NCBI GenBank assembly: GCA_023954685.1
Contig: JAGSHF010000006.1
Span: forward strand, 1-37,194
Reading direction: 5' to 3'
Length of the DNA stretch: 37,194 nt
Source: Flavobacteriaceae bacterium
GTDB taxonomy: Bacteria > Bacteroidota > Bacteroidia > Flavobacteriales > Flavobacteriaceae
The notes under the pieces: generated by a model
What the model was told of the DNA's origin: nothing
The model's database searches: none
Seen by the model: only the letters and a program-made list of their open reading frames with translations
Program-made: the position numbers and the translations under genes
Shown: one piece after another, positions 8,504-16,079 of the stretch
Position numbering within the stretch: the first letter of the stretch is position 1
Layout of the letters: every line of letters starts with the position of its first letter

Positions 8504-9328
8504 ATGGTTAAAGCTTCTAATTATATAAAGTTCTTTTTTACAATCCTGATATTAGCTCAAGCGTCAATAAACGTTTATGCTCAGAATTCAAAAGAGGAAA
8601 AGTACTATACAAATAGTAATAGACACTGGTTAGCTGAAATACCTATTTGGGTTCCGGGTTTTAGAGGTCAACTTGCTTATGGCAATTACAATTTTTCCTC
8701 CTCAGGTAGCGATGAAGAAAAAGAATATGAGCAGCTACAAAATGAATCTGGAATTCAGTTTTATTTTGTTGGTAGAATAGTAGCGAGGTATAATAATTTC
8801 TGGGTCAATGCTGATGCTTTTTCAGGAAAAGTAAATAGTGCTTTTAGCTATACGTCATTGATTGAAAATAATGAAAAAGAAATAGTTGATATCACTGCTA
8901 GTGGAACAATTCCAAGATTGGTTGCAGGTTATTCTGTATGGCAGCAATCAAATGAGAATCACTTTAAAATAGAAGCAATCCCTTATTTAGGAATTAGATA
9001 TGTCAATATCTATTTGCAATCAGAGGTTTTTGATTTGACAAGCATAATTGATGTAAGGCCAAATTGGGTTGAGCCATTAATTGGGTTGTATGTTCCACTT
9101 ATTTACAAACGTTTCAAAATAGAAATGCAGGCCGACTATGGAACAACAGGAACAAAAAATTCTTGGGTAATTAGTAATCGTTATCGCTATCGCATCTCAA
9201 AATTAGTTGATGTGCAATTGGGATGGAACCTTATTAGATTATATCATAAAGGAATTGTTGGCAGCCAAGAATTAGAGTCAACAATTAGACTATTCGGACC
9301 TACAGCAGGGGTAGGTTTTAGATTTTGA
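8504..9328 (+). CDS. Secreted outer-membrane beta-barrel protein of unknown function
   Basis: A 274-residue protein. Residues 1-26 are a signal peptide (hydrophobic FFFTILILAQASINVYAQ). The mature part has amphipathic strands rich in Tyr, Trp and Gly (GFRGQLAYGNYNF, RIVARYNNFWVNADAFSG, IPYLGIRYVNIYLQ, VQLGWNLIRLYHKG) and ends in the outer-membrane signature GPTAGVGFRF, with a C-terminal Phe. I recognise no specific family; it looks like a monomeric barrel of 10-14 strands. It stands alone and is followed by a complete inverted-repeat site. Confidence 0.8.
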   Translation: MVKASNYIKFFFTILILAQASINVYAQNSKEEKYYTNSNRHWLAEIPIWVPGFRGQLAYGNYNFSSSGSDEEKEYEQLQNESGIQFYFVGRIVARYNNFWVNADAFSGKVNSAFSYTSLIENNEKEIVDITASGTIPRLVAGYSVWQQSNENHFKIEAIPYLGIRYVNIYLQSEVFDLTSIIDVRPNWVEPLIGLYVPLIYKRFKIEMQADYGTTGTKNSWVISNRYRYRISKLVDVQLGWNLIRLYHKGIVGSQELESTIRLFGPTAGVGFRF

Positions 9329-9385
9329 TAGAAAGAAAGAATTGAATCCAGACTTTACAGGTGTGATGATTAAAAAAGAACGAAA

Positions 9386-9509
9386 CGCCAACAATGTATA
9401 AAAATAATAGCCGAACAGTAGTAAATTCAAGGACTATGTCCCGTTTCAACGATTCTATAATTTGATATAAAAGCACCACGCAGTCGGCTACTATTCTTAT
9501 ACAAACCGT
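9386..9509 (+). repeat. Cassette-type inverted-repeat site 1 (after the barrel gene)
   Basis: The left core is GCCAACAATGTATAAAAA. TGTATAAAAATAATAGCCGA (9395-9414) is inverted at 9484-9503 with 18 of 20 positions matching, and the right core TTATACAAACCGTAAGC follows. About 70 bp without a strong GAAAAT hairpin lie between the arms. The remaining leader to 9696 holds nothing recognisable beyond a weak imperfect hairpin near 9591-9647. Confidence 0.75.
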
Positions 9510-9696
9510 AAGCCCCTATTTATAGATAAAAAGAATGTACTACCAAATCGTTCATTTTTTATTTAGCTATCATCGTAAACTACAAGTAATTAGTATTTGG
9601 AATAAGAAAACACCCTCTGAATGGAAGAATTAAAATACTGGACGACATCCACAGAAAATTATTTATTTTGCATGTATATAAAGTTAACTTAGTGTC

Positions 9697-10542
9697 ATGT
9701 TTGAATCTTTGGCGAATAGAAAAACAACCATGTGGCCAAAAGGTAGCAGCATTTACATAGAAACAGTTGTTATTATTTTACTAGCCATAGTTTCAATGTC
9801 CCTCGAGTACGGCAAGCTCGATTCTACCTTTTTGCGAAGCCCTCAATTGGGAGTGAGGGTCGTTGGAAGCTTATGCATATGGTTTGCGAACAAATTCACT
9901 CTAGATTATATACTTCAGTCCAGAATTGACTCCAATAAGGTGTCCCAATACCTGCCATTTGAGATGACTATAGCTTCTGTTGCCGTGACATCGATAATCT
10001 ACCTTGTTTTTTATCCGATTTTACTCCATCTAAACGATTTGAGTTTTGTATGGACCAAATTTCTTCATGGGCTTTTTGTTACCTCAGGTCTCAGTTTACT
10101 AATTGTGATTTTTTATGCTGGTATTCATATTTGGAGATCTTGGTGGAGCGATGGCGAATTCTTATTCCGTATAAAAATTAACGAACAAGCTGAAAACGAA
10201 TGGAAAGACTTTATAACGATAAAAAATTCCAGAGAGACGGTCAATATTGAGCTCACTAAAGTGAACTACTTCATAAGTGAATTTAAGATTGTATTTTTGG
10301 TCGATACATCGGGAAAAAAATGGATCACCCAATACAATCTCTCTGAGCTTGAAAAGAGCCTCGATGACAGGTTTTTTAGATTGAATCGAAGAATTCTGGT
10401 TAGTCGTCAGATTATCTCCCATATTAAAAAGCTGTCAAATCATCGGCTTCTCGCAACCATTGGTCAAGAAAATGAAAGTCACAAAGAGACGATTAGCAGA
10501 TATAAGTCCACGAGATTTAAACAATGGTTTCACAGCGATTAG
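9697..10542 (+). CDS. Membrane-anchored LytTR-family DNA-binding regulator
   Basis: A 281-residue protein. The N-terminal half has about four transmembrane helices (SIYIETVVIILLAIVSM, LGVRVVGSLCIWFA, MTIASVAVTSIIYLVFYPIL, LFVTSGLSLLIVIFYAGIHI). The C-terminal half, about 165-275, is a LytTR domain: FITIKNSRETVNIELTKVNY, a short beta-rich core, NLSELEKSLDDRFFRLNRRILV and the tail SRYKSTRFKQWF. It has no receiver domain, so the membrane part is probably the sensor. A tandem direct repeat of LytTR-operator geometry lies just after the stop, before the CPBP gene. An ATG 11 codons in is an alternative start. Base composition looks richer in G+C than the neighbours. Confidence 0.88.
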   Translation: MFESLANRKTTMWPKGSSIYIETVVIILLAIVSMSLEYGKLDSTFLRSPQLGVRVVGSLCIWFANKFTLDYILQSRIDSNKVSQYLPFEMTIASVAVTSIIYLVFYPILLHLNDLSFVWTKFLHGLFVTSGLSLLIVIFYAGIHIWRSWWSDGEFLFRIKINEQAENEWKDFITIKNSRETVNIELTKVNYFISEFKIVFLVDTSGKKWITQYNLSELEKSLDDRFFRLNRRILVSRQIISHIKKLSNHRLLATIGQENESHKETISRYKSTRFKQWFHSD

Positions 10543-10547
10543 CAATT

Positions 10548-10582
10548 AGTGACCATTCAGTAATAATTCAATGACCATTCGG
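10548..10582. promoter_or_regulatory. Tandem direct repeat, probable LytTR operator
   Basis: AGTGACCATTCAG (10548-10560) and AATGACCATTCGG (10570-10582) match at 11 of 13 positions. The identical 9-mer TGACCATTC starts at 10550 and 10572, 22 bp apart or about two helical turns. Known LytTR sites (such as those of AgrA) are paired 9-bp direct repeats with 12-13 bp between. It lies between the LytTR gene and the CPBP gene, about 75 bp before the latter's ATG. Confidence 0.65.
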
Positions 10583-10654
10583 AAAATGATTTGCCCTAGC
10601 GTTAATAATTAACATGACAGTGTTGGTTATTTGCACTTATAAACAAATCATTTT

Positions 10655-11284
10655 ATGGATAATAAAAAAACACTCATCGGATTAATCGTATTTCTCGGGA
10701 CACCATTTATTTTTAAGTTTTTGCACATTGAGAACATTTTGTTACGCGAAGTAGGTATATGGTTTCTTCTACTATTTTCCTTAATTTCATGGATCTATTT
10801 TGTTGAGAAGCGAACTATTGCTTCCATTGGATGGAAAAAAATAACAGCAAAAACGGTCTTTGTTGGAATAGGGCTCGGACTAGTTGCTTTTATTCTTTTC
10901 GGTATTTCAAACGTTGTTATTCAAGCACTAGGACTTGAACTCAGCCAAGAAACGGGGGAGCTATTTGCAAGCCAGCCCTTTCTCGTGCTCATGTTTATAG
11001 CACTTAGAGCAGCTGTAGTTGAAGAAGTACTCTTTCGAGGATATGCCTTCGAGAGGATTAACGAATTGATAAAGTCTAAATGGATTGCGGCACTTGTGCC
11101 TGTAATCATTTTCATGTTATTGCACTTGTCCTGGGGTATTGGACATCTCATATTCGTATTCTTTGTCGGCGGATTATTCATGCTCATTTATATTTCAAAA
11201 AGAAATCTGGGAATGGTAATGATTGCACATTTTATAATTGATTTTATTGCTATACTTATATTGCCTATGATGCTAGACGCTTAG
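10655..11284 (+). CDS. CPBP-family intramembrane glutamic endopeptidase
   Basis: Polytopic membrane protein of 209 residues with six to seven helices. The CPBP/Rce1 catalytic motifs are intact: EEVLFR with E123, E124 and R128; H157 in FMLLHLSWG; and H192/D196 in IAHFIID. Relatives are CAAX-type proteases or bacteriocin self-immunity proteins; some are chaperone-like. It lies 112 bp behind the LytTR regulator with the tandem operator in the gap, so regulation by that protein is likely. No bacteriocin-like small ORF is visible next to it. Confidence 0.88.
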   Translation: MDNKKTLIGLIVFLGTPFIFKFLHIENILLREVGIWFLLLFSLISWIYFVEKRTIASIGWKKITAKTVFVGIGLGLVAFILFGISNVVIQALGLELSQETGELFASQPFLVLMFIALRAAVVEEVLFRGYAFERINELIKSKWIAALVPVIIFMLLHLSWGIGHLIFVFFVGGLFMLIYISKRNLGMVMIAHFIIDFIAILILPMMLDA

Positions 11285-11458
11285 CAAAGCCCCGCCCCCA
11301 TGACTTTAAATTGCTCTAATTATTTCATAATCATTGCCTTATTATGCTTTTGTCATCACATTAATTTATCAAGATTAAATAGGATTTCTTCATAAAAAAG
11401 AAAGCTATATATACCCAGAAAGTATTATGTGGCAATGGTAAACTGAGGGAGAATAGGT

Positions 11459-11589
11459 GCTAACACTTGGTATAACCAATTTCTTGTTCTGTGTGTACTC
11501 GGAAAATCCTACGGATTTTCCTCTGGTTTGTTTTCTTTTGCTAACTTAGTTCTTGCCAATGGAACTAGCCATACACAAACACGCAGGCA
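11459..11589 (+). repeat. Cassette-type inverted-repeat site 2 (after the CPBP gene)
   Basis: The left core is GCTAACACTTGGTATAACC. A perfect central hairpin GGAAAATCC-TAC-GGATTTTCC lies at 11501-11521, a CTAACTTAGTTCTTG box at 11541-11555, and the right core CATACACAAACACGCAGGCA ends at 11589. From 11489 about 40 bp match the site at 14819 with one mismatch. The stretch 11285-11458 before it holds no gene or clear signal. Confidence 0.85.
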
Positions 11590-11663
11590 ATGCTAAAAGA
11601 ACATCGAATAGTACAAATAGAAAAGAAGTTTACAGCAATCTTTTGAACTTAAAGAACCGTTTT

Positions 11664-12971
11664 ATGAATTCAATAAAGTTATCACTACTTACCTTTTTTT
11701 TAGGCATTTTAATGTTTCCCGCTTTTGGTCAATCTACAAATAGCAAAGAAATAAAAGTCAATGAGCAGCGAATTGAAAGTAGAATCTTTGAACTTTCAGA
11801 ATTTGGAAAAGACCAAAATGGTAAAGCCTATCGCATAGCTTTTAGCGAGGGCGATATTAAAGCTAGAAATTGGTTTATTCACTTGATGAAAAAAGCTGGA
11901 CTTCAAGTTAAAATTGATGAAGTAGGAAATATTATAGGAAGGCGAAACGGCAAAAATTCAAAACTCAAACCGATAGCGTTCGGTTCGCATATGGACATGG
12001 TACCGGACGGAGGTAATTACGATGGCTGTGTCGGTTCTATCTCTGCCCTTGAAATAATTGAGGTGCTCAATTATAATAATATAATAACAGAGCATCCTTT
12101 GGAAGTCATCGTTTTCGCAGACGAAGAAACTGGATTTACAGGGTGCTTGGGCATGACAGGGAAATTAACCTCCGAGGATTTGAAAGCAAGGAGTAATAGT
12201 GGACTTTTGGTGTCCGAAGGTATCAAAGCCATTGGTGGAAACCCTGACAAATTTTTAGAAGCTGCCAGAAATAAAGGCGACCTAAAAGCCTTTTTAGAGT
12301 TGCATATTGAACAGGGTGGGATTTTGGAAAAAGAGAAAATTGAAATCGGTGTTGTAGAGGGTATTGTAGGTGTTGCGGATTGGAATGTTACCTTTCAAGG
12401 AACGGCAAATCATGCAGGTACAACACCAATGGGTTTGCGAAAGGATGCTTTACTGGCAGCATCAAAATTTATAGTAGCCACACACGAAGTAATCAACAGC
12501 TATAAAGGTGCACAAGTGGGGAATATCGGAAAGATAATAGCTCTGCCCGGAGCATACAATGTCATCCCGGGGAATGTTGTCCTTGGTCTTGAATTAAGGG
12601 ACTTGTCGGACAAAAAAATCGCGGCAATGTTTAAGGACATTCAAAAGCAAGCTGATGAAATAGAAAAGAAATCAGGAGTAACTATTGAATTTCAACAGCC
12701 AACTACACCGGGAAAGGCTGCATTAACTGACAGAAAGTTACGCGAAATAATTACTGAATCTGCGACAAAACTGGCTTTGAGCAGTAAATTAATGCCAAGT
12801 GGTGCTGGTCACGATTCACAAGAGATAGCCACAATTGCGCCCATAGGAATGATTTTCGTCCCGAGTGTTGGCGGAATAAGTCATTCCCCAAAGGAATTTA
12901 CAAAAGCAAGTGATATAGCAAATGGAGCGAACGTATTGCTTCAAACTATTTTGGCATTAGATAAAGAATAG
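11664..12971 (+). CDS. Exported M20-family amidohydrolase (allantoate / N-carbamoyl-amino-acid hydrolase type)
   Basis: Metal-dependent C-N hydrolase, 435 residues from this ATG. A signal peptide (residues 1-23, ending PAFGQ) points to the periplasm. The metal site is complete: GSHMDMVPDGGNYDG (H109, D120), FADEETGF (E154/E155) and LELHIEQGG (H215). The lid domain follows (NHAGTTPMGLRKDAL), then GAGHDSQEIA and GISHSPKEFT with the last His. HIEQG and GHDSQE place it in the AllC/HyuC/beta-ureidopropionase group; the substrate is open. The frame is open to 11553, but that stretch overlaps the end of the upstream repeat and the signal peptide starts at 11664. Confidence 0.9.
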   Translation: MNSIKLSLLTFFLGILMFPAFGQSTNSKEIKVNEQRIESRIFELSEFGKDQNGKAYRIAFSEGDIKARNWFIHLMKKAGLQVKIDEVGNIIGRRNGKNSKLKPIAFGSHMDMVPDGGNYDGCVGSISALEIIEVLNYNNIITEHPLEVIVFADEETGFTGCLGMTGKLTSEDLKARSNSGLLVSEGIKAIGGNPDKFLEAARNKGDLKAFLELHIEQGGILEKEKIEIGVVEGIVGVADWNVTFQGTANHAGTTPMGLRKDALLAASKFIVATHEVINSYKGAQVGNIGKIIALPGAYNVIPGNVVLGLELRDLSDKKIAAMFKDIQKQADEIEKKSGVTIEFQQPTTPGKAALTDRKLREIITESATKLALSSKLMPSGAGHDSQEIATIAPIGMIFVPSVGGISHSPKEFTKASDIANGANVLLQTILALDKE

Positions 12972-12992
12972 ATTTAGATTAAAAAAAACAAT

Positions 12993-13044
12993 GCCTACAA
13001 CAAAAAATAAACGCTTTTAAAACAGATGGTTATTAAGACCGTTA
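12993..13044 (+). repeat. Short degenerate cassette-type site between the M20 gene and the next gene
   Basis: A left-core-like GCCTACAACAAAAAA at 12993-13007 and a right-core-like AAGACCGTTAC at 13034-13044. The hairpin and box are missing; it may be a collapsed copy. Confidence 0.3.
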
Positions 13045-13054
13045 CAAAATATGA

Positions 13055-13717
13055 ATGAGAAATCAATTATTTATCATTTTACTAGTCCCAATCTTATCCT
13101 TTTCACAAAAGGAATATGACTTCGATTATTTGATTACTTATGAATCTATTTTTAATGATTCAATTAAGAAATCATCAAAACAATTCCTAACAAACTCTAA
13201 AGACAACAGTTATTTTGCTATAATAAGTAAAAAGTCTGAATCAGAAAGTGAGTTGCATTTTACCGATCAAAATGGAATTCATCTAAATGTTTTTTTCAAT
13301 AATACTGAATTAACAAACGCCGAAATAATAAATATCAAATGTAAATTTGTGTTCAATTTTAAAAATGATACTAATAAATATAAGAATCATTACGATTATA
13401 GTATTTTGAATAATCCAAAAAGTGAAGGCGAAAACTCTTATGATTATAAATTACAACCAATAAATGAAAAAAGAGCGAGACGTAAAAAAGTTGGAACTTA
13501 TAAGTATATGTTGTTAGACACATTAAAACTTCACCTGCCAATATTAATATCACATTTAGAATTTGAGGAATGGAAATCCAACCCAATTATCCCGAATGGA
13601 ATTTTTAAAGAAAGAATTTTTGTAAACTATTTGGGAAACATTGAACACCAATATATTCTTATAAAAATCGAAGAAATTACCAAAAAAATTATAATACCTT
13701 CAAATTGTGAATTGTAA
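13055..13717 (+). CDS. Secreted protein of unknown function
   Basis: A 220-residue protein with a short signal peptide (MRNQLFIILLVPILSFSQ, cleavage near 18). The mature part is Lys/Asn/Tyr-rich, starts FDYLITYESIFNDSIKKS, and has several predicted beta strands (SELHFTDQNGIHLNVFF, FVNYLGNIEHQYILIKIEEI). It resembles the loosely related secreted proteins common in Flavobacteriaceae, but I recognise no family. The gene is strikingly AT-rich even for this window. It is bracketed by a short degenerate repeat upstream and a complete one downstream. Confidence 0.7.
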   Translation: MRNQLFIILLVPILSFSQKEYDFDYLITYESIFNDSIKKSSKQFLTNSKDNSYFAIISKKSESESELHFTDQNGIHLNVFFNNTELTNAEIINIKCKFVFNFKNDTNKYKNHYDYSILNNPKSEGENSYDYKLQPINEKRARRKKVGTYKYMLLDTLKLHLPILISHLEFEEWKSNPIIPNGIFKERIFVNYLGNIEHQYILIKIEEITKKIIIPSNCEL

Positions 13718-13730
13718 GTATTATCATTTT

Positions 13731-13857
13731 GTATCAGCGTATAGCTAATTGCTAGAATTCGCCTACTTACGAAAATTCTCGCGGATTTTCTATTTGGTTT
13801 GTATTTTCTTAATTAATTACTTAAACACGCAACGAAATCATACATAAACACGTTGGA
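13731..13857 (+). repeat. Cassette-type inverted-repeat site 3
   Basis: The left half is ATCAGCGTATAGCTAATTGC. The central hairpin GAAAATTC-TCGC-GGATTTTC (one mismatch) is at 13771-13790, followed by TTTGGTTTGTATTTTCTT as in the other copies, and the right core ACATAAACACGTTGGAC ends at 13857. Here the core (GTTGGAC) happens to fit the classical attC GTTRRRY. Confidence 0.75.
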
Positions 13858-13896
13858 CTTAATATGGACAAGGGGCTTTAAACAAACAATCAACTT

Positions 13897-14775
13897 ATGA
13901 ATGCAGTCGAACTTATTAGTAAAGTATTCTTACCTTTATCTCTTGCTATTATAATGCTAGGCATGGGAATGACTTTAATTCCAGCTGATTTTACTAGAAT
14001 TATAAAATATCCTAAAGCAATTTTAATTGGACTTACCAATCAACTTATATTTTTACCTGTTATTGGATTTTCATTAGCCATAGTTTTTAATTTAAATCCC
14101 ATAATGGCAGTTGGATTAATGATTTTAGCAAGTTGTCCTGGTGGTCCAACTAGTAATTTGATAACACAAGTTTGTAAAGGAAATATTGCATTATCGGTCA
14201 CATTAACAGCTATTGCCAGCATTTTAAGTATTTTGACTATACCATTTATTATATCTTATGCATTGGAGTATTTTGGCAGTAACACAGATATTACAATTAA
14301 ATTACCCATAATTGATACTATAATACAAATAATGGGAATAACAGTGATTCCAATTTCGATAGGAATGTTCATTCGTAAACACAAAACCAATTTTGCAAAA
14401 CGGATGGAAAAACCAATGCGAACAGCTTCAACTGTAATTTTTATTTTAGTATTTATTGCAGTATTAGCAGCCAATGCTGACAAACTAGTAGATGGGATGA
14501 AAGAAGCTGGACTAGTGACATTATTACTTAATATTGCGACTATGGGATTAGGATATCTTACAGCTCGATTATTTAAATTAAATTTAAAAAATGCTATTTC
14601 AATCACCATTGAGAGCGGCATACAAAATGGGACGTTGGCACTGGTAATTGCAACTTCTATATTAAATAATGTAGAAATGGGTATTCCAATTGGAGCCTAT
14701 GCTATATGGATGTTTCTTACAGGTGGAATTTTAATGTGGCAATTGGGGAAAAGACCTGATGTAGATAACAAATAA
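13897..14775 (+). CDS. Bile acid:sodium symporter (BASS) family transporter
   Basis: A 292-residue integral membrane protein with nine to ten hydrophobic segments. The BASS signature ILASCPGGPTSNLI is at 77-89, in the crossover helix that binds sodium, and the second repeat contains ESGIQNGTLALVIATSIL near 240-257, the matching E-x-G-x-Q-N motif. Relatives co-transport sodium with bile acids, pantoate, pyruvate or other organic anions; in a flavobacterium the substrate is unknown. It lies alone between two complete inverted-repeat sites, the clearest single-gene module of the array. Confidence 0.9.
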   Translation: MNAVELISKVFLPLSLAIIMLGMGMTLIPADFTRIIKYPKAILIGLTNQLIFLPVIGFSLAIVFNLNPIMAVGLMILASCPGGPTSNLITQVCKGNIALSVTLTAIASILSILTIPFIISYALEYFGSNTDITIKLPIIDTIIQIMGITVIPISIGMFIRKHKTNFAKRMEKPMRTASTVIFILVFIAVLAANADKLVDGMKEAGLVTLLLNIATMGLGYLTARLFKLNLKNAISITIESGIQNGTLALVIATSILNNVEMGIPIGAYAIWMFLTGGILMWQLGKRPDVDNK

Positions 14776-14787
14776 AAAAAACACTAA

Positions 14788-14917
14788 GCCCAACACCATG
14801 TAAAGCCAATTGCTGGTGCTGTGTGTACTCGGAAAATTCTACGGATTTTCCTCTGGTATGTTTACTTTTATTAACTTAGACCTACCAACGTAACTTTCCA
14901 TATACAAACACGTTAGC
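14788..14917 (+). repeat. Cassette-type inverted-repeat site 4 (after the BASS gene)
   Basis: The left core is GCCCAACACCATGTAAAGCC. The central hairpin GGAAAATTC-TAC-GGATTTTCC (one mismatch) is at 14831-14851, the TTAACTTAGA box at 14871-14880, and the right core TATACAAACACGTTAGCA ends near 14918. It is almost identical to site 2 over the hairpin segment. Confidence 0.85.
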
Positions 14918-14939
14918 AAAAATTTAAAAACCACCCGAG

Positions 14940-15452
14940 ATGAATAAAATATTACTGACATCAATTATCATATTTTTTTCCTGCAGTTCAATTTTTGGAC
15001 AATCTAAGGATGAAAAATATGTGAAAGATGTTAAATCAATAGATGCAATAATAAATGCATATTATGATGTTGTTTCAGGTTCAGGTAATGAACCATGGGA
15101 ATTTGAAAGAGATAAATACATTCATTCAGAAAAAGCTGTAATTACTAGACTGGACGAAAATGGAAAAGCTGAATCGCATACTCTTGAAGCAGAATATATA
15201 CCAATAGGATTATCACCAAAAGAGGATTTTTATGAAAAAGAATTGAAAAGAAAAGTCAGCAATTATGGAAATATTGCACAAGTTTGGAGTGCTTTTGAAA
15301 TACGAACTGACCCAAACGCTGAATCTAAAATTAAAGGACTTAATAGTATCCAACTACATTATGAAAATGAGAGATGGTATATTGACAGTTGGACTTGCCA
15401 AATGGAATCTGATAAAAACACTATTGTGACTGACTTTTTAAATAAAGAATAA
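14940..15452 (+). CDS. Secreted NTF2/SnoaL-like protein
   Basis: A 170-residue protein. The signal peptide ends near residue 21 (SSIFGQ). The mature domain has the order of an NTF2-like cone fold: helix SIDAIINAYYDVVSGS, strands with KAVITRLDENGKAESHTLEAEY, and a final sheet IAQVWSAFEIRTDP ... GLNSIQLHYENERWYIDSWTCQ. These domains act as small hydrolases or isomerases, or only as binding modules; no catalytic residue can be picked with confidence. It starts 22 bp after the right core of site 4. Confidence 0.75.
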   Translation: MNKILLTSIIIFFSCSSIFGQSKDEKYVKDVKSIDAIINAYYDVVSGSGNEPWEFERDKYIHSEKAVITRLDENGKAESHTLEAEYIPIGLSPKEDFYEKELKRKVSNYGNIAQVWSAFEIRTDPNAESKIKGLNSIQLHYENERWYIDSWTCQMESDKNTIVTDFLNKE

Positions 15453-15463
15453 AAAACTATTGC

Positions 15464-15530
15464 TAACGTCTGTGACAACCCGGAAACTAACGTCTGTCAA
15501 CCCATAACTGACTGTTATACAAGACCGTCA
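15464..15530 (+). repeat. Divergent cassette-type spacer with a doubled TAACGTCTGT
   Basis: The left-core-like GCTAACGTCTGTGACAA begins at 15462. TAACGTCTGT occurs at 15464-15473 and again at 15488-15497. A right-core-like TTATACAAGACCGTCAT follows near 15514-15530. No central hairpin is present. Confidence 0.4.
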
Positions 15531-15564
15531 TATACAATAACCCAAAATTAATCGATAAAGTTAA

Positions 15565-16011
15565 ATGAAAAGATCAATAATTTATAAAATACTATTTGTG
15601 ATTGTTGGTTTTTTATGCACCAAATCCAATGGACAAAACTTGAATGATCATAAATGGACAAATAGAGTCCTTATTGTGAAAACCTCAAATAATGATTTTG
15701 ATAAGTTTAATGAACAGCTAAATGAATTCAAGAATATAAACAAAGCACTTAAAGAGAGAAAAATCGTTTTATATAAAGTAATACAAGATGAATTCTCATC
15801 AATCAATTTCATAAATAATGGTCTGACCAATTCAGGAAAGGTCAGTGAAATTAAGATGCAAAATATCCTGAATAAAAATCGCGATTTTGAAGTAATTCTC
15901 ATTGGGCTGGATGGAGGAATAAAACTGAAACAAAGTGAAGTTCTATTTAAAGAAGATCTTTTTAGAATTATCGACTCTATGCCTATGCGTGAAAATGAAA
16001 TAAAAAATTGA
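15565..16011 (+). CDS. Secreted DUF4174-family protein
   Basis: A 148-residue protein. The signal peptide ends near residue 23 (TKSNGQ). The domain opens with LNDHKWTNRVLIVKTSNND and ends with the family signature FEVILIGLDGGIKLKQSE plus the C-terminal IIDSMPMRENEIKN, as in DUF4174 (a thioredoxin-like fold of unknown function; no CXXC is present). The short spacer after it (16012-16079) holds CACCGTTGGCTGTCAT near 16031, a right-core-like sequence. Confidence 0.8.
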   Translation: MKRSIIYKILFVIVGFLCTKSNGQNLNDHKWTNRVLIVKTSNNDFDKFNEQLNEFKNINKALKERKIVLYKVIQDEFSSINFINNGLTNSGKVSEIKMQNILNKNRDFEVILIGLDGGIKLKQSEVLFKEDLFRIIDSMPMRENEIKN

Positions 16012-16079
16012 CAATGCACAGCACCGTTGGCTGTCATTTGAAAATAGCCCATTATTTAGATAAAAATAATTAGAACATC

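Noticed and set aside
10655-11284. Bacteriocin immunity role for the CPBP protein
   Set aside because: No small leader-peptide gene, ABC exporter or maturation enzyme is adjacent; only the family name would support it.
11553-11663. N-terminal extension of the M20 amidohydrolase
   Set aside because: Its first part lies in the right core of repeat site 2, and a normal signal peptide starts at 11664.
11459-14917. Classical integron attC sites
   Set aside because: Only site 3 (GTTGGAC) fits GTTRRRY; the other cores (GTTAGCA, GCAGGCA, ACTGGCG, ATTGGCA) do not, and no tyrosine recombinase of IntI type is in the window. The resemblance is in layout only.
15464-15497. TAACGTCTGT doublet as a start of a CRISPR-like array
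   Set aside because: Only two 10-bp units 24 bp apart, no further repeats and no cas gene.
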